Shown here piece after piece: positions 61,001 through 63,130 of a stretch of DNA of 64,000 nucleotides. The DNA is from Undaria pinnatifida. Taxonomy: Eukaryota > Sar > Phaeophyceae > Laminariales > Alariaceae. Below the pieces are notes generated by a model. The model searched no databases, was not told the DNA's origin, and saw nothing but the letters and a program-made list of their open reading frames with translations. Positions within the stretch are counted from its first letter, which is position 1, and every line of letters starts with the position of its first letter. The DNA is taken from NCBI GenBank assembly GCA_012845835.1, contig JABAKD010000003.1, forward strand, positions 124,501 to 188,500, given 5' to 3'. The position numbers were made by a program, and so were the translations under genes.

Positions 61001-62733
61001 TCTTAACTTTTCGCTAGTTTCTGAATGATGGATGGGGCTCCTTGACCCAAAATCGTCGGAAAAAAAAAATAATAGGTAATTTTATTTTTGTTTTGGCGTG
61101 GTTCGTTCTCGTCGTGTACCTAACTGTAGGCCATGCAATTTTTGATCCGGTAGGTCGTACAGCAGTAACAATTTTATTTTTCTCCAGATCAGTTTTTTGG
61201 GAGAGGTCTTGACCGCTTCACAACTGGAAACCTTTTTGGGGACAATTTTACTTGAAGTGAGTATAGAGATTTGGGGGCTCTAAAGGGGTTAAAAGCTCCC
61301 AAATCGAGGAAGCCTACAAAGTAAAAATGTGGTGTGCACCTCTATCTTAGCCCGCGTCTTTGGCCTGGTATACAAAAACAAATATTCCCTTAGGACTATA
61401 ATTGAAAATTTCGACAATTTTGGGGTTTAACGCCTTTAGAACTGGAAACCCTTTTTTTTTCAACAAATTTACTCGAAGTTAATGTAGGGAGGGGTTTGGG
61501 GGCTCTAGAGGGGTTAATAAGCCCCGTCATTCAGTTTTTTTTTTTTTTTTCAGCCAAAAAGTGTTACATCTATATATCGTACGGTAGAATGCGTCTCTTT
61601 TTTTTTTTTTTTTTTTTTTAGCACACTTTCACTTTCCAGCTTCTGGACAAGCCGTGGTCACAGGTGCCGTCCCTTCTCCCCCCCGGTTCTTGCCTTCAAT
61701 TTTTATCGCGCATAGGGTTCAGCAATCCCACTTCTCGTCGATTGTTCATTAAGTGTTGCTAACTCACGCTCTCGCGCTTTCCGCAAGCCAATTTGTCCAC
61801 AAGAAAAAGTCCCAACGAATTTATACGAGTATGCACTCGATCGGGGGGATTCGAACTCACGAAACTGACCTATACCAGGCTCGAGGATAACCTGATACGC
61901 CATCGGGGCGACCGGTTGAGTTCTTATTGCTCTTTGATGATGTGATGTCCCCTGTACGTAGATATGCTGCCAGGGTTCCTCGACGGATGCTTGACCACAT
62001 GCACTATACAGCGATTACGTTTCAAAGCAACGTTTCAAAACAATTTTATCGAAGCAGGGCGGTTCGAGTTCTTTTCGGAGACCCCTGCTGCTTTGTCGTG
62101 ATCTCCACGGGCTATAGGTCATCTTTGCTCGGCGGGATCTATGCGACACGGCTCGCGCACACATGTTTTTTGGCCGAATGAGATCTGTCCGAAGCGGCTC
62201 TTGCACAAAACCTCACAGCTGCAAATATGGGATATATCAACTATCTAGATCACAGCAGTTTTTTTTTTATTTATTTTTCTCGCACTTGTACTTTCCAGCT
62301 TTTGGACAAGCCGTGGTCACAGGTGTCGTCCCCTCTCCCCCCCGGTTCTTGCCTTCATTTTTTGTCGCGCATAGGGTTCAGCAATCCTACTGCTCGTCGT
62401 TTTTTCATCGAGTGTTACAATAGTAGCCCCCCCCCAGCAGGGCGGTGATCGATGTCCCAGAACAGTATGGCCGCCTTGTAGAGGGAAGCCGCCTTATTCA
62501 CTCCGGATTATGAGTGGGATTCCCCATCTTGACCGCCTTATATGAGGAATACCGCCTTACCCAGATCGCCCTATTGGGGGACTCCTACTGCTAATGTATC
62601 CTTGCTTTTGCGACAGGCGCTGAACCATTTGTACTGTACAGCTATCAAGGACGGGATGATGGTCTTGGGGATGACGGAGCGATACAAGCAGAAATTTGTG
62701 ACCACGGTGTACTACAGCACCATGCCGGGGTAA
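33755..62733 (+). CDS. AMP-activated protein kinase (SNF1) beta subunit
   Basis: Five exons (33755-34039, 44784-44915, 57363-57524, 59262-59420, 62617-62733), each a whole number of codons, encode 284 residues. This subunit scaffolds the energy-sensing heterotrimer, binding the alpha kinase and the gamma nucleotide sensor. Residues 1-95 form a Gly-rich N-terminal region starting MGN, as in myristoylated animal subunits, although position 6 is Phe where the myristoylation consensus prefers Ser or Thr. Residues 97-176 are a CBM48 glycogen-binding domain with PTVFRW, GTFNNW, FKFIVDDEW and VNNFIDV; W103, K146, W153 and N171 fall at the usual carbohydrate-contact positions. S128 aligns with the autophosphorylated Ser108 of mammalian beta1. 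Residues 205-282 are the ASC domain with EYTKEPPPLPPHL, ILNKNPPLNDPS and LNHLYCTAIKDG. Family identity is secure from motifs; exon 1 and exact splice sites are inferred. It is the usual length for the family (about 270 residues). Confidence 0.9.
34120..35560. other. Intron 1, CAG/CTG-rich segment
   Basis: Repeated clusters of (CAG)n at 34365-34380, 34785-34850, 35035-35060, 35100-35115 and 35160-35185. Each is preceded by a GCATCC(A/C)(C/T)GTC-like word and followed by CTTCC(C)TTGCTTCTTGCT-like sequence, suggesting a degenerate 250-300 bp tandem unit. The 271-codon frame at 34741-35556 comes from this array. Confidence 0.5.
35560..36118. other. Intron 1 stretch, nothing recognised
   Basis: Several GTACCAGGTA words and a purine-rich tract at 35920-35950. 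No repeat family or coding block was seen. Confidence 0.3.
36119..36412 (+). mobile_element. tRNA-derived SINE, copy S2
   Basis: Starts GCCGGTCGCCCCGGTGGCGTATGAGGTT, has the B-box-like GAGTTCGAATCCCC, and ends in a 13-A tail after CTTGTCCAGAAGATGGAAAGTAG. Full length; the A tail marks the 3' end. Confidence 0.88.
36690..36880 (+). repeat. Family I dispersed repeat
   Basis: CTCCCTCCCAGTAGCAACTCAGATCCG...CCCCTCCCCGCTACGGTGGTACGTGCCTTCATTTTTGTCGCGAGAAGA...CGACTCGCGTCGAATTG. Matches 46340-46500. Confidence 0.65.
36880..37730. other. Intron 1 stretch, mostly unresolved
   Basis: A short duplication near 37430-37500 (CTCATGGTGTGTGCCC(G/A)CCTTG). No gene or known family was identified. Confidence 0.35.
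37737..37802 (+). other. Possible cryptic exon in AMPK intron 1
   Basis: A pyrimidine-rich acceptor (CACCACCCAGCTCCCGCAG) and the donor CCCAAG|GTGCAT bound 66 bp that encode PAYSDSVALLQRLSWCIDPD. Just downstream another frame reads INPAGDELIAAAAALTALKT. Entry and exit phases (two-base remainder) do not match the phase 0 junctions of the AMPK gene, so this could be a fragment of another gene. Confidence 0.25.
38180..38640. other. Unresolved segment open on both strands
   Basis: A 130-codon plus frame and a 119-codon minus frame overlap. The minus frame includes LEVAKRFMVRWHEQEARGRR, charged and helix-like, but I cannot match it to a family. Possibly a relic of a mobile-element gene. Confidence 0.25.
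38740..38876 (+). repeat. Right part of a family A element
   Basis: TTCCGACGATTGTGGGTGAAGGCGCCTCG...ACGGTATACCTCTATCGTAGCATGTGTC. The left half (from about 38645: GGCTCGGTTGAGGAGGTC...CCTCCTGAGGAAAAAAAAATG) is strongly diverged. Confidence 0.6.
38880..39060 (+). repeat. Family J dispersed repeat
   Basis: CCTAACCC(T)...CTTAGAGGGGCTTGAGGTCGGCAGGGGCAGTCACGCGGCTCCGCCGCGTGTTTTGGTGGCGTTT...GCCGGCCTTGCTTGACC matches 44028-44210. Confidence 0.65.
39390..39610 (+). repeat. Family D dispersed repeat, partial
   Basis: GTACCCAACTTTGGTTAGGTAGGAATTGGGTAG...GACGTTCGTCGGTTTCAATACTACAAATAGTTTTTTCCCAACCCCCC. Shares both motifs with 54473-54850. Confidence 0.65.
39769..40086 (-). mobile_element. tRNA-derived SINE, copy S3
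   Basis: Inverted full-length copy: a T run at 39769-39790, TTTACTTTCCAGCTTCTGGATAAGC, GGGATTCGAACTCACGAAACTGACC (inverted B box) and TGATACGCCACCGAGGCGACTGG at the tRNA-like end. Confidence 0.88.
40400..40800 (-). mobile_element. LINE reverse transcriptase C-terminal fragment
   Basis: On the minus strand TAMNGTQTFQF, a stop, then YLGGVMHESADLLFEITQRA corresponds to the segment after the RT active site. It jumps to NGQATLSYAKAFNKSRCAMR and PGGKPKVCHKHL, the region matching SYADAL...GELVGG of the LINE at 26.9-29.3 kb. An internal deletion removes the LYGC...W part. A different subfamily from that LINE. Confidence 0.7.
40836..41040 (+). repeat. Family E dispersed repeat
   Basis: TACTCGGTATTCATGAATGGCTATAGTCGTATGACCACAGACCCTCGCACCCCTAC...GCCGGGACGGAGTATGTCGGGTTTTCACCAACCAGACAAACATTGCTTGCGCCAAGCGCGAAGCGCCGTGAGGTGTTTGGCGAGTC. 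Preceded by a G run. Confidence 0.8.
41480..41660 (+). repeat. Family D dispersed repeat, partial
   Basis: CCAACCAACCCACGAAAAAATGAAGG...GGCTTGAGTTGGCCTTGGATTGTAACGTTCGACAGTTTCAGTGCTAG. Matches the middle of 54473-54850. Confidence 0.65.
41696..41867 (+). repeat. Two head-to-tail family P MITEs sharing one TTAA
   Basis: Copy one 41696-41782 (TTAACGCCTTTGCAACTGAACCC...CTCTAAAGGGGTTAA) and copy two 41779-41867 (TTAACGCCTTCACTACTGGAAACCC...CTCTGAAGGGGTTAA) overlap exactly at the TTAA at 41779-41782. Confidence 0.88.
42466..42660 (+). repeat. Family L dispersed repeat (tRNA-like core)
   Basis: TAAGGCGGTGGTGTGCCAGAACAATGTGACCGCCTGCC...GGGTTATGATATGAGTTCAATTCCCTCGGTCGCGCCAA(T)CGATCTTGACCGCC...GGGGGACCCCTACTGC. 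GAGTTCAATTCCC resembles a tRNA B box. Other copies: 47384-47570, 62438-62590, 19520-19580. Confidence 0.7.
42713..43055 (+). repeat. Family B dispersed repeat, full copy
   Basis: Opens TCTCACATTAACTCGCATAATCAAGTCTGTGGTCACAGGACAGGCTCCAG and ends CGCACGACAGGCGCAAGTCACTTGG, paralleling 26243-26590. Confidence 0.8.
43420..43640 (-). mobile_element. LINE reverse transcriptase fragment with YADD
   Basis: On the minus strand LTYADDADIVSKSAEGLA is the RT active-site segment. Upstream, VHLEKDEVG and NEGSNPTARHA, interrupted by a stop, resemble the spacer that precedes it in the LINE at 28 kb. Only a short piece survives. Confidence 0.65.
43915..44720 (+). repeat. Degenerate tandem array up to AMPK exon 2
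   Basis: Recurrent (C)TAACGCCTC(C)TCCTCTTGTTCAACGC(C)CCGACCGTACA(C)GC...GCATGTTCC(G/C)TTTCCACC(T)GGCCC(C)TCCTTG at about 43915, 44325, 44425, 44455, 44610 and 44695. Family J (44028-44210) is embedded in it. The array stops about 60 bp before the exon. Confidence 0.65.
44784..44915 (+). CDS. AMPK beta, exon 2 (first half of CBM48)
   Basis: Forty-four codons between GGAGCAG|CTGGTG and TTGAAG|GTGAGT. Encodes VPTVFRWEHGGRQVYITG and GTFNNWEKQIPMHRSGNDF: the first strands of the glycogen-binding domain with W103 and W119. Both ends are phase 0. Confidence 0.88.
44980..45110 (+). repeat. Family E dispersed repeat, partial
   Basis: GTGTACTCAGTTTGTGCATGGTCGTAGTCGTATGGCCATAGACTCGCATCCCTACGATGCCGGGACGGAGCACGTCGGGTTTTCACTAACCAGGCAGGCATTGCTTGC. 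It begins just after the exon 2 donor and a long G run. Confidence 0.8.
45240..45375. repeat. GGGTC/GACCC pentamer-rich repeat
   Basis: TTCACGGGTCGGGTCGCTTCTCGCGGGTCGGATCGGGTCACGGTGATCCGGCCCGACCCGTGAGATTTGAAGAG...GACCCATGAGATTTCG. It matches 50040-50165 including the GGTGAT(C/G)CGGCCCGACCCGTGAG joint. Confidence 0.8.
45375..46335. other. Intron 2 stretch, T-rich, nothing recognised
   Basis: Plus-strand T/G-rich sequence (GTTTTTG, TTTTATTTTG words) from 45540 to 46330. No repeat family or coding block was identified. Confidence 0.35.
46340..46500 (+). repeat. Family I dispersed repeat
   Basis: TCTCCCTCCCTACACGTAACTCAGACTCGAGG...CCCCTCCCCACTACGGTACGCGCCTTCGTTTTGATCGCGAGAAGACTTGAG...GACTCGCATCGGATTG. 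Confidence 0.65.
46672..46812 (-). repeat. Family G dispersed repeat, copy 1
   Basis: TGCCGATTGTCCGCTACAGTGCCTGTGAAATCGCTTGGCACGGGTGGGAGCA...TAGTATGCGGAGTAGCGCCGGTTGCCGCTATAGTGCCG...CACATACCGGCACTACAGAGGGACC. The ends repeat AGTGCCGGT in both senses. Copies also at 47918, 51196 and 52792. Confidence 0.8.
46815..47383. other. Intron 2 stretch, nothing recognised
   Basis: AT-richer sequence with no gene or family seen; the short GGCACTACAGAGG end of family G precedes it. Confidence 0.3.
47384..47570 (+). repeat. Family L dispersed repeat
   Basis: TTAAAGCGGTGGTGGTGTGCCACAGAAATATGACCGCCTTATTGAGGGAAGCCGCCTTATTCACTCCGGGTTATGAGTGCGATTCCCCAGTCGCGCCAAGCGATCTTGACCGCCTTATGTCGGGATACCGCC. The best-preserved copy. 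Confidence 0.8.
47918..48062 (+). repeat. Family G dispersed repeat, copy 2
   Basis: GCAGCGCCGGTGTGTGCTAGCCGAAACACCGTACTGCGGCAACTGGCACTACTCCGCATACCCCCACTACTGGTTGTTCTCATCTGGGCCAAGCGATTTC...GGCACTGTAGAGGAACC. Confidence 0.75.
48297..48585 (+). mobile_element. tRNA-derived SINE, copy S4
   Basis: CCGGTCGCCCCGATGGCGTATCAGGTTATCCTCGAGCCTGGTATAGGTCAGTTTCGTGAGTTCGAGCC...GTGACCACGGCTTGTCCGCAAGCTGGAAAGTAG. Full length without a long A tail. Confidence 0.87.
48765..48905 (+). repeat. Dispersed repeat with interstitial telomere-like tract, copy 1
   Basis: CTACATTATTGTGTTTTTCATCATGGATGGAAGTAACCCTAACCCTAACCCTAACGCACAGGAAAT...GACTGCCCCCTGATGACGTCCATGGGGTGAAATGGTTGAAAA. Four AACCCT units are embedded at the same place as in 55925-56070. 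Confidence 0.85.
48925..49030 (+). repeat. (TTG)n short array, duplicated
   Basis: TGTTGTTGTTGTTGTTG followed by TCTCGGCTTGGGTGTAACCCTACTCACTGC; the pair of motifs occurs twice (48935-48980 and 48996-49040). Confidence 0.8.
49480..49615 (+). repeat. (GGTTC)n pentanucleotide microsatellite
   Basis: About 21 perfect GGTTC units at 49508-49614, with degenerate GGTTC-like sequence on both sides (49418-49500). Open on both strands as VRFGS or NRTEP strings; not coding. Confidence 0.97.
49740..50040. other. Intron 2 stretch, nothing recognised
   Basis: A doubled 16-mer (ACAGTTTGAAAGAACC, 49702-49732) lies at its start. A 94-codon frame has no recognised similarity. Confidence 0.3.
50040..50260. 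repeat. GGGTC/GACCC pentamer-rich repeat
   Basis: GAGTCGGGTCACATCTCGCGGGTCGGGTTGGGTTGGGTCAAGGTGATGCGGCCCGACCCGTGAGCC...(GACCC)n...CCCATGAGATTTCGAAGACG. Same arrangement as 45240-45375. Confidence 0.8.
50448..50716 (+). mobile_element. Family C TIR element, nearly intact
   Basis: GGAGTCATCCCACGATACGAGGGTTTTTTCAAGTTTTTGCGCC at the left and TGCTGCACCCACATCACATATCGTGGGATGGCTC at the right; CACGATA(C/T) and CATCCCAC repeat in inverted form. Inner blocks match 20233-20494. Confidence 0.75.
50740..51190. other. Intron 2 stretch, nothing recognised
   Basis: Several CGTGAAGC(G)TG words around 50835-51030 and a (AACGA)-like run near 51080. No gene is supported. Confidence 0.3.
51196..51362 (+). repeat. 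Family G dispersed repeat, copy 3
   Basis: TTGGTCCCTATATAGTGCCGGTATGTGCG...AATACCGGCACCATAGCGGCAACCGGCACTGCTCTACATAGTGCCGCTAGTGGTTGTTCCCGTCTGTGCCAAGCGATTTCACAGGCACTATGGCGGACAACCGGCACC. Bounded by AGTGCCGGT and CCGGC(A/G)C motifs in opposite sense. Confidence 0.8.
51717..52356 (-). mobile_element. Family C element split by a SINE
   Basis: GAATCATCCCACAGTGGGGGTGCAGCAGATTC at 51717 and family C inner blocks run to AAAGTGCAGCCCCCTATCGCCC at about 52010. The SINE follows, and GAGGGATGACTAC after it (52334-52346) is the likely other terminus. A roughly 35-bp stretch (CTGAATATCTCA...GAGCTCCTG) is doubled inside. Confidence 0.6.
52011..52337 (-). mobile_element. tRNA-derived SINE, copy S5
   Basis: A 24-T run, TGTACTTTCCAGCTTCTGGACAGGCCGTGGTCACAGGTGTCG, GGGGATTCGAACTCACGAAACTGACC and TGATACGCCACCGGGACGACCGGC. 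Full length and inverted. Confidence 0.88.
52380..52790. other. Intron 2 stretch, nothing recognised
   Basis: No repeat family or coding block was identified between the SINE and family G copy 4. Confidence 0.3.
52792..52940 (+). repeat. Family G dispersed repeat, copy 4
   Basis: GTGCCGGAATGCGCCGGCCGGAAAAACCGGCAATCGGCACTACTCCGCATACTGCGACTACCATTTGTCCCCACCTGTGCCAAGCAATTTTACAGGCACTGTAGCGGACAATCGGCACTGTAGAGG. Confidence 0.75.
53419..53575 (+). mobile_element. SINE fragment, copy S8
   Basis: GATGCTGAACCCTATGCGCGACAATATGAAGGCGCG, a 25-base G run in place of the usual CCGGGGGGGAGAAGGG, then TGACACCTGTGACCACGGCTT and GAGCTGGAAAGT. It lacks the tRNA-like head, and its tail region carries a 35-bp insertion. 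Confidence 0.7.
53577..54035 (+). repeat. About 70-bp tandem repeats
   Basis: ACACCATGTGGTATAGTTTTGGACGATAAAAAA(C/G)(G/T)G(C/A)(G)ATAAAAATAAAAGAC recurs at 53585, 53668 and 53720, with a fourth relative at 53980 (GCGGTATAGTTTGGGCGATAAAAAAGTGATGATGATAAAAACG). Confidence 0.8.
54473..54850 (+). repeat. Family D dispersed repeat, longest copy
   Basis: GATGTACCAACTTTGGTTGGATAGGGATTGGGTAG...TATCACGCAGCTTGC...CCAACCCAACCCACGAAAAAACAGCGAAAAATGG...GTTTGGTTGGCCTTGGACATGACATTCGCCGGTTTCAGTACTATTTATTTTTTTCC. It links the pieces seen separately elsewhere. Confidence 0.7.
54881..54966 (-). repeat. Family P MITE, copy P9
   Basis: TTACCCCTTCAGAGCCCCAAAACCC...TGCCCCCAAAAAACCGCTTTCCAGTTGTAATGGCGTTAG. Diverged, including both TTAA flanks. 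Confidence 0.75.
54970..55920. other. Intron 2 stretch, nothing recognised
   Basis: Contains AT-rich and TATATA-bearing sequence (55830-55870) but no repeat family or coding block I can name. Confidence 0.3.
55925..56070 (+). repeat. Dispersed repeat with interstitial telomere-like tract, copy 2
   Basis: CTACATTCTTGTGTTTCTCATCATGGATGGAAGTAACCCTAACCCTATAGCCCTAACCCCAACCCATACG...TAATGATGTCACTGGAGTGGAATGGTTGAAAATACAC. Same layout as 48765-48905, with more decay in the telomere-like part. Confidence 0.85.
56205..56355 (+). repeat. About 66-bp tandem duplication
   Basis: GGCTGGTTAGAAGACGAAACTGCGGGCAGTACTATTGAATTGAGTGCCTGGTT is followed by GGTTGGTTAGAAGATGAAAGTGCGGGCAGTACTGTTAAACTGAGTGCCTGGTT. Confidence 0.85.
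56584..56720 (-). repeat. Family F dispersed repeat
   Basis: GGGGTGGAGAACCTTTACTCCGCATGAGGGG...ATCACGTAGTGTGAATATGGTAAGGCACCCACGAGGCAGTTACATAGTAATACCCATTGCTGTCTCTGGAGTGGCCACACC. Counterpart of 21062-21205. Confidence 0.75.
56765..56960 (-). repeat. Family E dispersed repeat
   Basis: GTAGCACGATGCTACAGCTCACCCTTCATGCGACTCGCCGAACACTTCACGGCGCTTCGCGCTTGGTGCAAGCAATGCCTGCCTGGTCGGTGAAAACCTGACATGCTCGG...GTCATACGACTACGGCCATGCATGA. Inverted relative to 40836-41040. Confidence 0.8.
56970..57060 (+). pseudogene. Decayed partial copy of AMPK exon 3, upstream
   Basis: CCCCGCTCCGCGCTTTCCCGGCGGTGTGAGCAG|AAGGGGTAGCACGCGTTCGAATTCATCGG...GACGAGTGGCGATTCGCC mirrors the acceptor region and first 50 bases of exon 3, offset by 359 bp. 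It has an in-frame TAG at the third codon and loses similarity after WRFA, so it cannot serve as an exon in the normal frame. Confidence 0.8.
57363..57524 (+). CDS. AMPK beta, exon 3 (second half of CBM48)
   Basis: Acceptor GGTGAGCAG|AAGGGG after a C-rich tract. Fifty-four codons include KHAFKFIVDDEWRFAPDQP and VNNFIDVSDFVGYTGEENF. The donor ATGAAG|GTGGCA is weaker than the others in the gene. Phase 0 at both ends. Confidence 0.88.
57652..57722 (+). pseudogene. Partial copy of AMPK exon 3, downstream
   Basis: TTTACGTCGAGGTCAGCTACTTCGTGGGGTACACGGGGGAGAAGAACTTCGAGGCCAACCGAATGGAGG repeats the last 20 or so codons (VSYFVGYTGEKNFEANRM), 198 bp downstream. The frame is intact, but no acceptor precedes it and the GT donor is lost (GGAGGCA). 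Confidence 0.8.
57755..58150 (+). repeat. Satellite K, four to five units
   Basis: Repeats of CCTTGACCGACGGCAATTTTCCAATA(A/C/G)TT...CCTTGACTGACGCCAAACTACTAGGTTTTAGTGTGGAGACGGC(A/C)CTTTGACC, roughly 90 bp each. Related to 12640-12840. Confidence 0.9.
58150..58460. other. Intron 3 stretch, nothing recognised
   Basis: T-rich sequence (58165-58250) and a short G run. No gene or family seen. Confidence 0.3.
58461..58540 (+). repeat. Family P MITE, copy P10
   Basis: TTAACCCTGGAAACCCGTTTTTGGGGACAAAACTACTTGGATTTAGTATAGGGAGGGG...CTCTAAAGGGGTAA. Lacks the CCTTTACAA part of the left end. Confidence 0.8.
58590..58890 (-). repeat. About 39-bp tandem repeats
   Basis: GATC(A)TGATCTAGATAATCTACAGTAGATCCTGACA-type units, seven to eight copies with small length changes. 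Because 39 is divisible by three, the minus strand stays open and reads as repeats of DLSGSTVDDLDHD (107 codons at 58611-58934). Confidence 0.9.
59262..59420 (+). CDS. AMPK beta, exon 4 (first part of ASC domain)
   Basis: Acceptor TTGCTTGCACCCACCCACAG|GCTGAG and consensus donor CACGTG|GTGAGT. Fifty-three codons include MDEYTKEPPPLPPHLRHII and LNKNPPLNDPSPSALPVPQ, the alpha/gamma-binding segment typical of the family. Phase 0 at both ends. Confidence 0.92.
59430..60055. other. Intron 4 stretch, T/G-rich
   Basis: Poly-T and TGTGTG words to 59720. 59762-59805 repeats a motif from 19217-19256 (GAGGGTCGATACTCATGTTTGCAACCTACGTGACGAGTGATACC). No gene seen. Confidence 0.45.
60060..60245 (+). repeat. 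Degenerate 32-bp tandem repeats
   Basis: GAGCCACTCGCACGAGTGGTTGAGCCACTCGCACGAG(G)GG, seven or so half-units of GGCCACTCGCACGAGTGGTT. CACTCGCACGAGTG is itself nearly palindromic and resembles the CACTCGCGCGAGTG motif scattered through the window. Confidence 0.9.
60415..60560 (+). repeat. 20-bp tandem repeat (TAATAATGGGACCCACCCCC)
   Basis: Seven near-perfect units followed by CAGC. Confidence 0.95.
60600..60890 (+). repeat. Four units of an about 75-bp tandem repeat
   Basis: GGGTGTACC(C)TTTTTT(T)GGC(T)GTCTTGAGACTCCTAACC(A)GTTGAGGAGCTGGCTCTATGCCCTCTGA(G)GG repeated, followed by a long G run (60900-60930). Confidence 0.9.
60966..61357 (-). repeat. Family A element A15 with nested P element
   Basis: GCGCGTGCTACGACAGAGGTAGCAC at the left, GGGCTCCTTGACCCAAAATCGTCGG and TTGGGAGAGGTCTT inside, CACCTCTATCTTAGCCCGCGTC at the right. 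A family P MITE (61209-61292) is inserted at the GTCTTAAGCTCCC site. Confidence 0.8.
61209..61292 (+). repeat. Family P MITE, copy P11
   Basis: GAGAGGTC|TTGACCGCTTCACAACTGGAAACC...CTCTAAAGGGGTTAA|AAGCTCCC. The target TTAA is kept on the right and has become TTGA on the left. Confidence 0.85.
61366..61593 (+). repeat. Family A fragment A16 with nested P element
   Basis: Family A right half: TTTCGACAATTTTGGGG[TTAA...]TAAGCCCCGTCATTCAG...AGCCAAAAAGTGTTACATCTATATATCGTACGGTAGAATGCGTC. Confidence 0.7.
61427..61516 (+). repeat. Family P MITE, copy P12
   Basis: TTAACGCCTTTAGAACTGGAAACCC...GGGGGCTCTAGAGGGGTTAA placed exactly in the TTAA of the family A block TTTTGGGTTAAGGAGCCCCG. Confidence 0.88.
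61598..61915 (-). mobile_element. tRNA-derived SINE, copy S6
   Basis: A 22-T run, CACTTTCCAGCTTCTGGACAAGCCGTGGTCACAGGTGCCG...GGGGGGATTCGAACTCACGAAACTGACC...TGATACGCCATCGGGGCGACCGG. Full length and inverted, within AMPK intron 4. Confidence 0.9.
62259..62426 (-). mobile_element. SINE fragment, copy S7
   Basis: The A-tail end and half of the body only (TTGTACTTTCCAGCTTTTGGACAAGCCGTGGTCACAGGTGTCG...GGGTTCAGCAATCCTACTGCTCG...ATCGAGTGTTAC). The tRNA-like head is missing, as expected for 5' truncation. Confidence 0.85.
62438..62590 (+). repeat. Family L dispersed repeat, adjacent to exon 5
   Basis: AGGGCGGTGATCGATGTCCCAGAACAGTATGGCCGCCTTGTAGAGGGAAGCCGCCTTATTCACTCCGGATTATGAGTGGGATTCCCC...TTGGGGGACTCCTACTGC. 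It ends about 25 bp before the exon 5 acceptor. Confidence 0.75.
62617..62733 (+). CDS. AMPK beta, exon 5 (end of ASC domain)
   Basis: Acceptor TATCCTTGCTTTTGCGACAG|GCGCTG. Thirty-eight codons (ALNHLYCTAIKDGMMVLGMT, YKQKFVTTVYYSTMPG) and a TAA stop. The VTTVYY strand and C-terminal length match the family, so the protein ends naturally. Confidence 0.93.
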   Translation, partial: ALNHLYCTAIKDGMMVLGMTERYKQKFVTTVYYSTMPG

Positions 62734-63130
62734 CCCTTGTGTGCAGGCGGTGACAGAAAAGGGGGAGGGGGTGGGGGGGGGGTCTCCGTCGGTACTGTTA
62801 GTAGATTCGGGTTCGAATGGCTCGAAAGAGTTGCTCGACTCAAACCAACAGGTGGCCGGGTAACCCTTGTATGGAGGCGGAACGGGAGGGGGGCAAAGCT
62901 CTGTCGGTAGCAGGGTAAGCCTTGTATGCAGGCGGGACGGAACGGGGGGGGTTGGGGGTTGTCGGTAGCAAGGGTAACCCTTGTATGGAGGCGGAGACGG
63001 AGCGCGCGCGGGGGGGGAGGCGGAGCTTTGTCTGTTAGCACGGTAACCCTTGTATCAGGCAGAGGAAGAACGGGAGGGGGCGACGCTTAGTCGGTAGCAG
63101 GGTAACCCTTGTATGCAGGCGGAGACGGAA
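62716..63130 (+). repeat. Degenerate minisatellite starting over the stop codon
   Basis: (C/A)GGGTAACCCTTGT(A/G)TG(C/G)AGGCGG recurs at 62725, 62857, 62909, 62967, 63042 and 63097, spaced 52-132 bp, with G-rich fill between and a GTCGGTAGCA motif before most units. The first unit contains the TAA stop of the AMPK gene. Confidence 0.85.
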
